Shown here: positions 43,167 to 55,965 of the stretch, one piece after another | How the letters are laid out: each line of letters begins with the position of its first letter | Position numbering within the stretch: position 1 is the stretch's first letter | Origin: Macrostomum hystrix | Lineage: Eukaryota; Platyhelminthes; Macrostomidae | Assembly (NCBI GenBank): GCA_950097015.1 | Contig: CATNEN010000001.1 | Span: 18,604,501 to 18,668,500, forward strand | Length of the DNA stretch: 64,000 nt | Direction: 5' to 3' | Position numbers and translations under genes: made by a program | Notes under the pieces: model-generated | Told to the model about the DNA's origin: nothing | Databases searched by the model: none | Seen by the model: only the letters and a program-made list of their open reading frames with translations

Positions 43167-45265
43167 ATGCGCTGGCGAAAGGCATCGGCTTGGAACATTT
43201 TTGTTTCCAGGCGCTATAAGCTTATGTCAGGATCATTTGCTGGTTGGTATTTGCTTAAATTTGTTTCAACTTTTTATGCAGTTATTTTGTAGACCGTTCT
43301 TGTGCACTGGCGCCCAAACTCAATTGCTCATGCTCTGTGTAAAGTATGAAGTCCGCTCGAGAGTAGTTTAGTGTGGTGCGAAGAATCGTAAGGCCCCAGC
43401 TGGCCAAGCTTGCGACTTTTTATTTTAGCAAACCGTGGGGTGGTGCAACTATCGATTGGCATATCGATGTTCATATCGCGTGCATTGGCCCAACCAATTA
43501 TCTGCCTGCGATATGTACATCGATATGCCAATCGATAGTTGCACCACCCCACGGTTTGCTCAAATAAAAAGTCGCAAGCTTGGCCAGCTGGGGCCTTACG
43601 ATTCTTCGCACCACACTAAACTACTCTCGAGCGGACTTCATACTTTACACTCTGCAAACGTGCATCGCTGTTTATATATTAAGTATTGAAATACCAATAG
43701 TGTACGCTCGTACAAAATGCACCCTGTGCCTAGACAAAATTTTAGGTAATCGGCAAATGTAAATTTCGAAGCACCTGGAGGCCTTTACATTTCGCTCACA
43801 TTTAAACACTTCCATTAAAAAAACAATTTTAGTTCGAATTCAAGCGCTCCGAAAGGCTTTCCGCGCCTTGAGCAAGACACAGCTAGCTGATCTACGTAGG
43901 GAAGTTGCTTTAAGGAATCTGCAGTGTACTGCCGAGAAAAGTTCCGCGCGAATTAAAGCATATGCCGAAAAATTAGTACGCAGCAGGCAAAATTTTGTCG
44001 GGTATTAGCTCTATACCTGTCACCTTAATCTCTGCCAAAGAGGTTATTTTTTCGTTTTTTTGTTGCAGATGCAAACTTGTGAGACTGCTAATGTTTCTGT
44101 GGCTATTTGCCTTGGCCTGCCGAGCGGTGACTTTCACGTCTTCGAAACGACGAATGTTTTTGGAAGCGTAAAAAAATCCGGCCTGCACAATGTAAGCAAC
44201 AGGGTTAGCTCGGATCTTGATTATATTTTTGTTAAAACTTTATTATCACAAAATTCAAATTCACTGCAATTTAATTCTGTCTATTGCACTCGTAGCTAAT
44301 GTCTGAGGAGAGCAGCCACACTAGAAAACAGTCCGTCGCTGATCTCCGTCGGAAAGTTGGAAAGTTTTTGGTGCAAAAATTCTGTGAGTATATTTCTGTT
44401 AAGTAAACGGACCTTTTGACCAAATTAACGAACTTGTTTAAATATTTGGCAATCTTGTAGGCTTGCAATTCAATGAAGTAGATCCTTTAAGCGTCGTCTG
44501 GCATTCAATTTTTTTATTGCATTCAACGGTTTATTTTAGTTAGTTGCTCATGCTTACCGCTATTTTCGATTAAAGCGCTAGCTTCTCCAACTCCAAACTG
44601 TCCTGAAACAAATAGCCTTACATTAAGGATTAAGGATTAAGGATTATAATAACAATTGCTTCTGATACCACTGGCGTTTCTCTTCTAATCACCAATTTTT
44701 AGTTGCTGCTGGTGGCTCTGGACGGTTGCAGTATAAGAAGTACTGCAAGAATTGGCTTCACTGGCCAGCTGGGGTGCCAGCAGACCAACCACCAAAAATG
44801 CTTAAGGCGGAACATCTAAACACATTGTGGGCTAATAGAGATACCATTTGCTTCTCTATTAGCCCCATTGTCGAGGATTTATCGCGTATCTCAAACGGCC
44901 AGGTTGCTGCAGACCAGAGCATCGTCGGTCAGAGCATCGCTGACCAGAGCATCGTCGGTCAGAGCATCGCTGGCCAGAGCATCGCCGGTCAGAGCATCGC
45001 TAGCCAGAGCATCGCTGGTCAGAGCATCGTCGGTCAGAGCATCGCTGGCCAGAGCATCGCCGGTCAGAGCATCGCTGGCCAGAGCATCGCCGGTCAGAGC
45101 ATCGCTGGCCAGAGCATCGCCGGTCAGAGCATCGCTGACCAGAGCAGCGGCATTCGAATCATTCGAGTTATCAACGGGCAAGCCACCTGTGCCACCTCTG
45201 TGGCGAGTCAAATTGTTCGAGTCGTCGGAACCAACAATGCAGTCCGTGATCTGTTTCAGTTATGA
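43167..45265 (+). CDS. KDZ accessory gene: HMG/SAP-like N-terminal part and pentapeptide-repeat tail
   Basis: Predicted exons: 43167-43242, 43833-43996, 44069-44191, 44296-44383 and 44703-45265. Phases match at every junction and give 337 residues. Exon 1 encodes WRKASAWNIFVSRRYK, which resembles the start of an HMG box. Exon 2 (LSKTQLADLRREV..) and exon 4 (SVADLRRKV) look SAP-like; both assignments are tentative. The last exon has a WLHWPAG segment followed by about 16 copies of a QSIAG-type pentapeptide, encoded by a 15-bp repeat. The exon 2 donor (TTTT|GTCGGG) is weak; a GC donor six codons earlier is an alternative. The gene converges on the transposase and probably encodes a DNA-binding partner of it (inference). 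Confidence 0.55.
43337..43650. repeat. Long hairpin: 143-bp arms, 28-bp loop
   Basis: Arms 43337-43479 and 43508-43650 are near-perfect reverse complements. It lies inside the first intron of the accessory gene (43243-43832). Overlapping frames on both strands are by-products of the symmetry. It could be a foldback MITE or a double-stranded-RNA source. Confidence 0.92.
44915..45150 (+). repeat. 15-bp coding tandem repeat
   Basis: About 16 copies of CAGAGCATCGCTGGC-type units inside the last exon of the accessory gene. Variants GTC, GCC, GAC and AGC alternate at the last codons, encoding Gln-Ser-Ile-Ala/Val-Gly/Asp/Ser. Confidence 0.9.
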
Positions 45266-48200
45266 CTTATGACTCATCAATTTTGCTCAAACCAAGCGGT
45301 AATCAGCCAGCCCGCTAAGACTGAGAGATGTCCACCAGGTGATTGTTGAAGCCTCGACGGCCAGTTCCGGCAAACTTAAAACGGAACATTATGTGCAATC
45401 TCGAATTAGCTATGATGGAAACTTATCACGGATAAAGCATATTGTATTAAATACAATCTCCAGCATACAAGCGCGCGAAAAAAATATTTTTTTCCTGTGT
45501 TGTGCATTTAACTGAATTAAAACATTTATTTTGCTCAAATTTGCATTTTTCTTTGATGATGCAGATTGCTATGTCTCAATTGCTTAAACGGCTGCTAAAA
45601 CCAGTGATACCGTTTATTTTACTTTTTATCATAAATGAAAGTTTCACAGCTTTTTTAATACAAAGTTACGAGCGTAATTCTGTTCGATTAAATATTTTTT
45701 TGCCAAAAAAATGACTTAAAAAGCAACAAAGTGCATACGTAGCCTCGCGCCACTTCATTAAATACAATAAGTATTGTACGCATGTTTTGCGATTCTAGCA
45801 CATTTGAAGGGTCGTAATTTTCAATATTACGAGCGTATTTATTACTTTGGTGCTTCATTTCGTCTCAAATGGCAAGGTGCATTCGGCCTGAACTTGCGAT
45901 TGTATCTACCTTGATTGGGATTGCGATTGAGTTTGCCTCGGAGTCGGGTAAACGACTGCAGAATGAAGCTGGCAATTTCAAGCAATGATGCAATGATGCT
46001 CATGGAAAGCCAGAGTTCATGGCAATGGCCTAATTGAAACTCGCGGCTACTGTGTCTATGGCTGCATGAGTGTTGTGTCGTTGCTGTTGGATGCTGAAAC
46101 TCATGGTCGCAAAAAAGGCGGCGTATCAAACGACTCGGCAACGACGCCTTAGCGTAATCTTCTGAGCTTCTTAAGATTTTAGGCGCGCCATTACAGAGAG
46201 CGCCGGATCCAAGATGGCTGACAGGTCAATGTCAGCGCCGCTGCCCTCTCTATTTCATTGGCCCTCGGGAGCGTGCTCAGCGCTGGATTTGACACGAAAC
46301 AGATGGATTAGTCTGCTGTCTGCTAACGGGGTGATATTTTTTACCCCTTCCTATGAAAGGTGTTTACGGACCCGGAGGGGTCTAATTGCTAGCTTAATTT
46401 ACTAAAGCCAAAATATGCAAAACAGGGGAGGGAAATAGGAGAGGGCGAGTCGAGTGAGAGGTGCGAATCGCAGGTCAGACGGGCGGTAGGCGCAGCCAGG
46501 AAAGGAGAGGCGATTCAGCGGGGAATTATAGGTGGCTTGACCCTGGGTCAGTTCGGGTCGAAAAAAGTAGACACTGACCCACGCCCAGACCACACGTACG
46601 CATCATGACAAAGAATCATTTGCGTACGCCCGCACGTGTGATGTGCCGGCTGACGAGACAGTGAAATTCAGTATTTAGTACATTCAGTATATATTCTCGA
46701 ACGACCGTGTCTGACAGGACACGTGCATTGTACTGAACTGCTCCTAATCGATCTACTCCACCTCTGATGTATGGTACCTGTTGGTGTGCCTGAGTGGCCA
46801 AGATCCCAGGGACCAGGGTTGTGAGAGGTAAGAACTGCTAGGCAGGGCTGCCACCAGCCACCTACAGGACACTACAATTGACTGGCCCTACCGAAACGCG
46901 GCTGTCGCTCTGTTCAGAGAAGTACTTTAGGTAGTATGGCCGAAGATAGTAGGGATTCTCAGGGAATAGATTGGTCAGCAAGAGAGGACTTTTGCATAGG
47001 GGATTCTTAGGGATGCAGCACTAGACATGCAGTGGGCACTACCCAAGGTAGAGTGTGTCCGATGGGAAACAGTCAGCGCACTTCTTATCCATTAATGGTG
47101 TGCTTCAATGCATGCGTTCTCGTGCATGTGCAGTCCCTAACTATTCCTATAATAGTATACGTTAGGATTACATTGGGCGCTTGGATGAAGGGTCTATGAC
47201 TTTGCTAGCAGGAAAATGCTAGCCGAATTTTGCTAGCAGGAATATTGGCTAGTGAGGTTTTTGCTAGCCAAACTTTGCTGGCAGAGATTTTGTTCGCGGA
47301 TTTTTACGTGATGATCACAGAATGCAGGCATGCGTAAGCGTATATTTGGCGCGAAACCTCTGAATAAGTCGTACATGCACAGTGAGCATGCAGTGGAACG
47401 TTTACATGTACTCCATATCATCTTAACAAAAACGTGTATTGCCTTGCGTTGTCTTTATGAACGTACACATTTACGTTTATCGTCAAATACGCAAAGAATT
47501 CAGACATTTCGGTTTTTTAGAGTTGCAGCCACTGTTGCCGTGTCACAGTGTACGCGCGATCGCGTGTCCAGTAATGTATCCATAAAGTAGTGTTTCTGCA
47601 CTTTGCACCCCTAGCTTCTCTCTCTGCGCATGTTAGCTTAATTGTCTCGTTACGATTGACTAAGCTAATGGAACTGACACTTTTTATGGTGTTGAACGAT
47701 CTTAAAATTCGAAATTTCATAATTAATTAGCCTGCATCCTAGCTCGGAAAATTTATGATTTTCCCACATAAGTTTGAACAGACTTGCAGGTATGGAGATG
47801 TCGAAATGACAGACAGAGTAATTAAAAAATTAGCACGATCAACTTCACTTGGAGACTAGCATAACGTTAGCTGCAGAGTTGGTATTTGTAATTGTAATTT
47901 CTATCAAGTGGACAATACGATTCAGATAGTAGTGGGAAAAAAAGAAAGTGGGACCCGCGGCTACTTGATGAGACTGTTGCCAAGCGATTAAAACCTTGTT
48001 TAAAAAAGAGCAGCTAATTGCTGGAAGCATGGCTTACAGGGTGACTGCGCTCTTAACATTTTTTCTTCCTCATTTATAAAAACATCCGATATTTCTTAAC
48101 TTTCCTCTGATTTTCCAGACCCGAATCTTTGTACTCGTATATTTCTTGATACATGGATTAGATCATGTATTGCAGATAAAGTTTTACGTTTCACTAGTTT

Positions 48201-49022
48201 CACTATACACGCAACTTGAGCAAGTGAATATTATTGTACTGAGTGGTTGATTTTAATCATTCCTAACTTTCATATTTTCTATATTTCATCGCACAAATAA
48301 ATAAACTCACTATAATCGTATAGTGAGTTATATGAGTTATATATATATATACTTGTTATATATTTTGTCCCTTTCTTAAGAACAGAAAATCAGCGACTCT
48401 TTTTGAGTGCGCTAATACTGCTGCTAATTAAAACCGTGTATTGGTATTAGTTGCTTCTTGCAGCAGGACAATTAATACCATGTACTTCGTGACGTTTGTC
48501 GTTAACATTTCAGAAACTTGCAGCTTTTAAATGATTGTCATAGACTGTCTCGAAGATTATACGAGATTATGCTGCTCGTACTGCGCAAATGCAAAATTAA
48601 AAAAGCGGTAGCCAGCTCTCCTCACTCGACATAGATACATGCATGCGTAGAAAGCACACAAGCGATTAGTTATCCTCTTTTGATAATAGAAGACATAATA
48701 CGGAAGACATTAAATCTCGGCTTGATGTTAATTTTAAATATTAATGTAAAACATTAAATAATTTCGCTTTCAGCGTATAAACTAGAATTTTTTCTTGGCA
48801 GCTCTGTTCAATAATTTTTATAATAGGTTAGCTTTTACAGGATGTTGAGTTTATTTAAAAATAAAATGTATTTATAATAACATAATGCCTTCAATCGAGT
48901 GGGAAAACAAAAAACTGGGTGTAGCAGAGTTTTAAAATGTTATACGTTCAAGACCGGGCTAAAGGATCAGAAGATTAACAAAGTTTTAAAAAATAATATC
49001 TGATTTCAGAATATCATGATTC
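45266..49022. other. Interior of the KDZ element between its two genes
   Basis: No convincing gene. 45840-46620 is a moderately GC-rich block. 47200-47290 has short GCTAGC-centred repeats (TTTGCTAGCAGGAA, TTGGCTAG). 46785-46860 resembles a tRNA A box without a B box. 48300-48365 is an AT microsatellite. A TTTATT near 48850 could be the transposase poly(A) signal on the minus strand. Confidence 0.4.
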
Positions 49023-52000
49023 TTAATCATCCTCGGCATCAGAGGTCTCGGTATCTTCTTCATCATCGGAAGACTCGGTAATCTCAGCTTCTTGGTCGAT
49101 CAGATCCACCTCATTGGGTGGCACTGCTCCAGCGTTACCTAAGTGTTAAGAATTCGCTATATATATTCTGTGATCTTAAAAGTAACCTAAATTATAAAAC
49201 CGAAACTATACCACAAAGCTTACAGGCCGCTGAGAGAAATCGAGAGAAGATATCTTCCGACGGGAAAATACTGATATGCTGTTTTAAAAGTTGTTCAATT
49301 CCATTGGCCCTGAGAACTCTTAAAGTCAGCAGGGGACGATGAGCATTGATCTCAACTTCTGATCTCGTGCGCAGGAGTGCATCAACAAAAAAGCGAGATG
49401 CCCGCCGAACCTCCTCTTGAACCAAAGAAGATTCCTCTTCGATTCTTCTTTGAAGCTGCAGCAACTTAACTGCTTGACGTTTCCTTGCGATATCCACCAT
49501 TGAAGTGTCACCATTATCAGTTGCCAGAATGCTGTTGAAATTCAAAGTACAGCCTGGCGGACAACTTGCGTTGTACCGTTCAAGAAGTACATTAGCCCTT
49601 GCAGATATTTTGCTGAGTCGTTTGTTAAGGACTCGATTGAACTTTTGACCACTTTCTCTAGCTGCCCGACAAATTAAAAATTCTCGCTCGCAAGCCAACT
49701 CTTGAAGTTCGAGAATCGTCTGGTCTGTGTGGTCCGTCCTGGCATTCTCCTTAACAGATTGCTCGATAAGTTCATTTTCCCAGACTTTGGCCAACGCTAG
49801 GAAGGTTTCAACGTCACCTAAAAATTAAATAACAGGGATTAATTTTGTCAGATTAATAACGTATTCTAATTAGTAAAGTGCGGTCAGAAAGCCCGAGGCT
49901 TTTAAGTCATATTTCAAGGTTGTGCTTTGATTAAATTGCGCCTTTGCTTTAATTATGAACTTCAATTACGCAAATTTATATCTAATTGGTTTTAAAATTT
50001 TTAATTATTACATAAAAACGTATACTAATAACCCACAGTTCATTTCGGTCAAAACGCAAAACTGTCGAACATCAGAATTGAAACGCTGCCAAGCTCGCTT
50101 CTCAACAAGCCGTCGTCCAAACAACCAGGAGCCTAAGTAATTTTAAAGTAAACATCTTGCTTCGGAAAATATAAAGTTCACTTCCTTGCAATAAAAAACT
50201 GTAAGTAAATGACTCACTAATAGTTCGAATTTTCTCGAAGTTGACCGAATCCGCCCAGTAGTTCAGGAACTCGCGGCGATTTGGATGAGTCATTTCTTTC
50301 AATTGCGGACCAAAGCGTCTAGCAGAAGACCATATGCGCTCACAGCTCTCACCGTCAGTCAAACCTGCGCCATTTACGGATCGAATTCCGAATTTCGTAT
50401 GGCAGCTTTCCTTGTGACCGTATGCATGGAAAGCCGGAATGGCGAAGGACAGCCTGTCATCATTGAAATGACTGGCCAGCTTGCAGCTGATGTCGTACGA
50501 CACGACCAATTTCTGATGGCTCGGAATGTCTGCCAACGCTTTCGATACCATTGCTTGGGAATACGCGAGCCTAAATTGAGGCAGGTTTTCAACTACATTG
50601 TAATTAGTTTTTAATGAGTTAAAATTAACTAAGTATTATTTTTAAGAAGGGGTTGTAGACTAGTGGTTAGAGCGTCGGACTCACGACTTGAAGGTCGGGG
50701 GTTCGATTCCCGACTCCACCGGTACAAGTTGTTTCCTTTAGCAAGCCATTTAATTCTGCCCTGCTTCAGTTCATCCAGCTGTAAAATCGGTACCAGCATT
50801 AGCTGGGGTAATTGAAGGTGGGTGTGGTGGTCCTTAATTCCGTGGACTAAACAGCCCTACGCAGCCTTCAGATGCGGCTGCGCTGTTAGCTGCACATCTG
50901 GCCCAGTTTGTGCAGGCATTATTAACTATGTATTCTTATTTTAATTAATACTAACATATTAATTATTATTTTTTCTGAAGAGAAAAAAACGAAAAGAAAG
51001 GAAGAAAAAGAAGAAATAAAAGATGAAATCAGAAAGGAGGACTGTACAAGATATTCGTGCATACCGGGCAAGATATTCGGATTATTAATTTTGAGTATAC
51101 AGTCGCCAGGCTACAAGTTTAGACCTTAAAATTATAGAGTTAGGCAGGGCGCAAAAGCTTAGTAATGATACATAACGAATGAGCTTAAATACGTTCGTAG
51201 CTGCAACATGTATAAAAGGTACACAGATTTCTCTGTGGCAAGGCGCACCTTTCTCCTGGTGTAACGATGTCGGCCAGATATGTTACGCTAGAATGGCGGC
51301 AGGAGCCACAGAAAAGGCCAAAAACATCGAGTTTGTTTTTGTCGGATGCAGTAACGAGCCCTTTGCCCCGACCACCGGCTGTCCAATTAGGGCAGTGATT
51401 TCGGTTTTGCCCAGCTGGTCTGCTGAAATCGACATCGACGAAAAAACCGGACGCAAGCGGAATCGCCGCTTTTCCAGCACGTTTTCGATGTCTTATGCCG
51501 AAGCAGCCGTCCAGCATAAGAAAAGTCGGTGTCGAGACTTGAGTTTCGGGCATCAGCGTGTTATCATCGGGATTGGGTCCTTGCGAGCTTTCACTTCGAG
51601 TGCTCGGAGTGGGATCCTAATCATTAAAGGAATCAAAATAACTTATTTACGCTTGAAAGCCGATGTACGAACACTTGCTTTGAGCTTAAGATGGCAGAAA
51701 TAGTTTCACGTCACTGACGAAATGCATTACCAACTTACAAAAAAACATGCTGGACACGATGTCTTCTGTCCCCACCGAATGTCTTGCAAAAGTCGCCGAA
51801 ATGCTCGAAAGCTTCCAGTGGTGTTCAATGTACGAAAAAGATTGATCTGCGCAATCGTTACAGCAAAAATGGAATAAAGACGGCTAATTTTTGTACAGAA
51901 GGAAGTTTCAGTTTTATTTACGATAGCTAGATCTGCTCGAGCCTTCAGTTACCTTCGTTGGCGGAGATAGCCAAGCGGAGCTTCTGCAATTTTTCCATGC

Positions 52001-53681
52001 AGCACAGAGTGATGATAACGATGCTGTACAACTTGATGATACGCAATCGAAGAACAGCAACAAGTTGATGTGGACAGCGATAACCTCCTTGACAGTTTCG
52101 GTCAGAGGTTGCGTCGGCCAGAAGCCATGCGACAGTAGCGTGTTCCGCAATGTTAAGCACGAGCAAGACTCCACTTGCAGGGTCAATTGACCTACAATGT
52201 TGGCAAGGGCATCAATATTTAGACAGAAGTCTTAAGAATAGCGTTAACAAATACTTAAAAATGGCCTAATTGTCTATCTGACATCAACTGTCACTTTACC
52301 TTCATCTGTTAATGCAGTCACAACTTGCGTGCTGATATCATCGCAGACACAAGTGGTTCTTCGAACCAAAAGTATTGGCGTCGAGACCACCATGTAAGTT
52401 GTACCCTGAAAAGAACATGAAGAAATCGAAATAAAGGATGGGTCGCATTATTAAGCTTGAAGTGCAAGTTTGATCTTAATTGCAATCTCGGCTCTGTAAA
52501 ATGCAATCCTTAAGTTTGACTTAGGGATACGCTAGCTTTATATAACGTGCCGAGAAATCAGTAACGTGACATTATGAAAACGCTAAATATAAAAAACAGC
52601 AAAACAGCACAGAACTTACATCCCATATCTTCACAACATGGGGTGGACTGTGTGAGTGAGCGATATTGAGACAGTGCTCACACACTTGTAGTAGGTGACA
52701 GCTCTCGCACCTAAACTCTCCAACCAAAGCTTTACAAAGCGAGCACAGGTTATTTACTTCATTTCGAAAAAACGAGGCAAATCCATCTGCCAGCTCTGTG
52801 GCTAGACTTTTCCAGCCGTCCTCCTCAAGCTCACGCCGAGTGTCATATCGACTTGGCCCACCATCGGCCTCTTCTGCAGGTGGCTCATAGTCATCATGAT
52901 CCACATTTTCATCGATGTAGTCACTGCCAACAGCCGCAACAGTGACGCCAGTAACAGTCAGAAAACTAAAATTGCGTCGAAGAAGCTTAATAAACAAAAA
53001 ACTTTACACATTGCAAAGGTTCTTGCTGAGAAAAAATCGCATGCAAAGATTTCAGATCAAGGCTGACAAGTTTCGTTTTTGTTCTGCAAAAGAAACAAGC
53101 CTTAAAACGCTATCCGATTTTTGGGCTATCTATACAGTACAAGCCTATACTGCATTTGCCAAGTTTACAGCAAATTAGCAAGACTAAAACTAAACTAAGC
53201 TATTAAAAATTACCACAAATTCCATATAAAAAGTTTTTATATGAATATCTGGGGAATCTCAAAAACTTCTAAGAATTCTTCTGGTTCAAAATCGTCGCCT
53301 TCCTCGATAGCACTAGGCGTGGGTGCATTTATTGACTTCATGTCAATATCGCTAAAATTGTGGAGGAATTAAATTACTTTATTCAATTGAATTCTAAACA
53401 ATACATTATTTTAGTCAAGAGTAGTAAGATGAGCACAACAGATAAATTCATTTAAAAATTACTCATTCGACTAAATCCTGTGTTTTGAAAAACTAAATAT
53501 TTGATAACGAAATAAAAGAGTTTACATCTCTTCGAGATGAAAAATGTAAAAACACGAAATTTCTAAGACTCAAAACAAACCTTTTTACTGCAGGATGTTC
53601 GATTTTTTCACGAACTTTTCTTCGCTTTAACGCATGAAATATGACTTCCTTACTGGTACTGACTAGATATTTTTTTGACAT
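49023..53681 (-). CDS. KDZ-type transposase, nine exons in the chosen model
   Basis: Coding exons: 53681-53581, 52923-52620 (or from 52965), 52405-52300, 52191-51953, 51846-51739, 51616-51249, 50570-50218, 49817-49224 and 49138-49023. All junction phases agree; the total is 2289 nt, 762 residues. Landmarks: a CxxC..RCxxC..CxxC cluster ending HxxPPHVVKIW (exon 2), a CSCLTLRNTLL..GFWPTQP segment (exon 4), a CPAC pair (exon 5), FLMLDGCFGIRHRK and the CGSCRHS box (exon 6), YDISC, FHAYGHKESC and DGESCERIWSS (exon 7), a coiled-coil-like helical exon and an acidic tail. The Cys cluster and the D/D/E motifs (LDG, YDISC, GESCE) are those of KDZ transposases, an RNase H-fold family. A possible extra exon from 53351 ends in its own stop and is left out. 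Confidence 0.85.
50648..50935 (+). mobile_element. Full-length tRNA-derived SINE
   Basis: Best copy in the window: tRNA-like head with A box TGTAGACTAGTGG and B box GGTTCGATTCC (50700-50710), then the body with CCAGCATTAGCTGGGG, GTGGACTAAACAG, CAGCCTTCAGATGCGGC and CACATCTGGCCCA. It lies in the 50571-51248 intron of the KDZ transposase, antisense to it. The tRNA-like part is not a functional tRNA: it lacks a proper anticodon arm. Confidence 0.8.
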
Positions 53682-53849
53682 TGCAATTAATCTGAAAAGC
53701 AGTGTAAAGTGATGTAAATAAACGTTCAATTAGACAATCAATATTACTATCGAAATCATTTTATAGTATTTAATAATTAGTAAGTAATAGTAATTGGTAA
53801 TGTAAGGAACTAAATTACTCCTGCCTCCACATTCCCGTATCCCATATCC
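53682..53849. other. Short region upstream of the transposase ATG
   Basis: Only about 170 bp separate the transposase ATG from the right array, so the promoter must lie here or within the array. AT-rich, no clear TATA box. Confidence 0.35.
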
Positions 53850-55965
53850 AGCCAGAAACAGCTAGCGCCACCAGCTAGCACTACCAGCTAGCCCTACCAG
53901 CTATCTCCTAACCGCTCTATTATCTAGCCCCGTCCTAGCAACCATCCAGCCCTACAAGCTAGCCCCTACCAGCCCTACAAGCTAGCCCATACCAGCCCTA
54001 CAAGCTCAACCAGCTAGCCCCTACTAACTAGCCCTACCAGCTATCACCTAACAGCTCTACTATCTAGCCCCTACCAGCTATCCCATACTAACTAGCCCTA
54101 CCAGCTATCCCCTACTAACTAGCCCTACCAGCTATCCCCTACTAACTAGCCCTACCAGCTATCCCCTACTAACTAGCCCCTGCCCCAACAAGCCCTACCA
54201 TCTAGCCCCAACCAGCCTGCCAGCTAGCCCCAACCCCAACCTGCCCTGCCAGCCCTACAAGCTAGCTCCAACCAACCCCACTAGCTTGCCTCTACCAGCC
54301 CCTATCAGCTAGCCCCTACTAGCTAGCCTTACCAGCTATCCCCTAACAGCTCTATTATCTTTTCTAGCCCCTACCAGCTAGCCTCAAACTCTATTATTTT
54401 TATTCTAGCCACTACCAGTTATCCCCTAACAGCTCTACTATCTAGCCCCTACTAGCTATCCCCTAACAGCTCTACTATCTAGCCCCTAGGCTACCAGTTA
54501 TCCCCTAACAGCTCTACCATCTAGCCCCTACCAGCCTGCCCCTACTAGCTAGCCCTACCAGCTATCCCCTAACTCTATTATCTAGGCCTATGCTAGCCAC
54601 TACCAGTTATCCCCTAACAGCTCTACCATCTAGCCCCTACTAGCTAGCCCTACCAACTATGCTATCCCCTAACTCTATTATCTAGGCCTATGCTAGCCAC
54701 TACCAGTTATCCCCTAACAGCTCTACTATCTAGCCCCTACTAGCTATCCCCTAACAGCTCTACTATCTAGCCCCTAGGCTACCAGTTATCCCCTAACAGC
54801 TCTACCATCTAGCCCCTACCAGCCTGCCCCTACTGGCTAGCTAGCCCTACCAGTTATCCCCTAACTCTATTATCTAGGCCTATGCTAGCTGCTACCAGCT
54901 ATCCCCTAACAGCTCTACCATCTAGCCCCTACTAGCTAGCCCTACCAACTATGCTATTCCCTAACTCTATTATCTAGGCCTATGCTAGCCACTACCAGTT
55001 ATCCCCTAACAGCTCTACCATCTAGCCCCTACCAGCCTGCCCCTACTAGCTAGCCTTACCAACTATGCTATCCCCTAACTCTATTATCTAGGCCTATGCT
55101 AGCCACTACCAGTTATCCCCTAACAGCTCTACTATCTAGCCCCTACTAGCTATCCCCTAACAGCTCTACTATCTAGCCCCTAGGCTACCAGTTATCCCCT
55201 AACAGCTCTACCATCTAGCCCCTACCAGCCTGCCCCTACTAGCTAGCCCTACCAGCTATCCCCTAACTCTATTATCTAGGCCTATGCTAGCTGCTACCAG
55301 CTATCCCCTAACAGCTCTACCATCTAGCCCCTACCAGCCTGCCCCTACTAGCTAGCCTTACCAACTATGCTATCCCCTAACTCTATTATCTAGGCCTATG
55401 CTAGCCACTACCAGTTATCCCCTAACAGATCTACTATCTAGCCCCTACTAGCTATCCCCTAACAGCTCTACTATCTAGCCCCTAGGCTACCAGTTATCCC
55501 CTAACAGCTCTACCATCTAGCCCCTACCAGCCTGCCCCTACTAGCTAGCCCTACCAGCTATCCCCTAACTCTATTATCTAGGCCTATGCTAGCTGCTACC
55601 AGCTATCCCCTAACAGCTCTACCATCTAGCCCCTACTAGCTATCCCTACCAACTATGCTATTCCCTAACTCTATTATCTAGGCCTATGCTAGCCACTACC
55701 AGTTATCCCCTAACAGCTCTACCATCTAGCCCCTACCAGCCTGCCCCTACTAGCTAGCCTTACCAACTATGCTATCCCCTAACTCTATTATCTAGGCCTA
55801 TGCTAGCCACTACCAGTTATCCCCTAACAGCTCTACTATCTAGCCCCTACTAGCTATCCCCTAACAGCTCTACCATCTAGCCCCTACCAGCCTGCCCCTA
55901 CTAGCTAGCCCTACCAGCTAGCCTACTACAAGCTCTACTATCTAGCCCCTGCCTATTTATTGCCT
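53850..55965 (-). repeat. Right tandem array within the inverted repeat
   Basis: About 2.1 kb of the same phrases as the left array in inverse orientation (CTACCAGTTATCCCCTAACAG and so on), 1.2 kb shorter than the left. The innermost parts of the two arrays do not align. Confidence 0.95.

Noticed and set aside
43328-43762. Overlapping ORFs on both strands in the hairpin
   Set aside because: They mirror each other because of the inverted repeat and contain no domain.
46780-46860. tRNA-Leu/Ser-like start (GCCTGAGTGGCCAAG)
   Set aside because: No B box or closing acceptor stem follows.
50649-50720. Possible tRNA gene
   Set aside because: It is the head of a full-length SINE; the body and dispersed copies elsewhere in the window show its nature.
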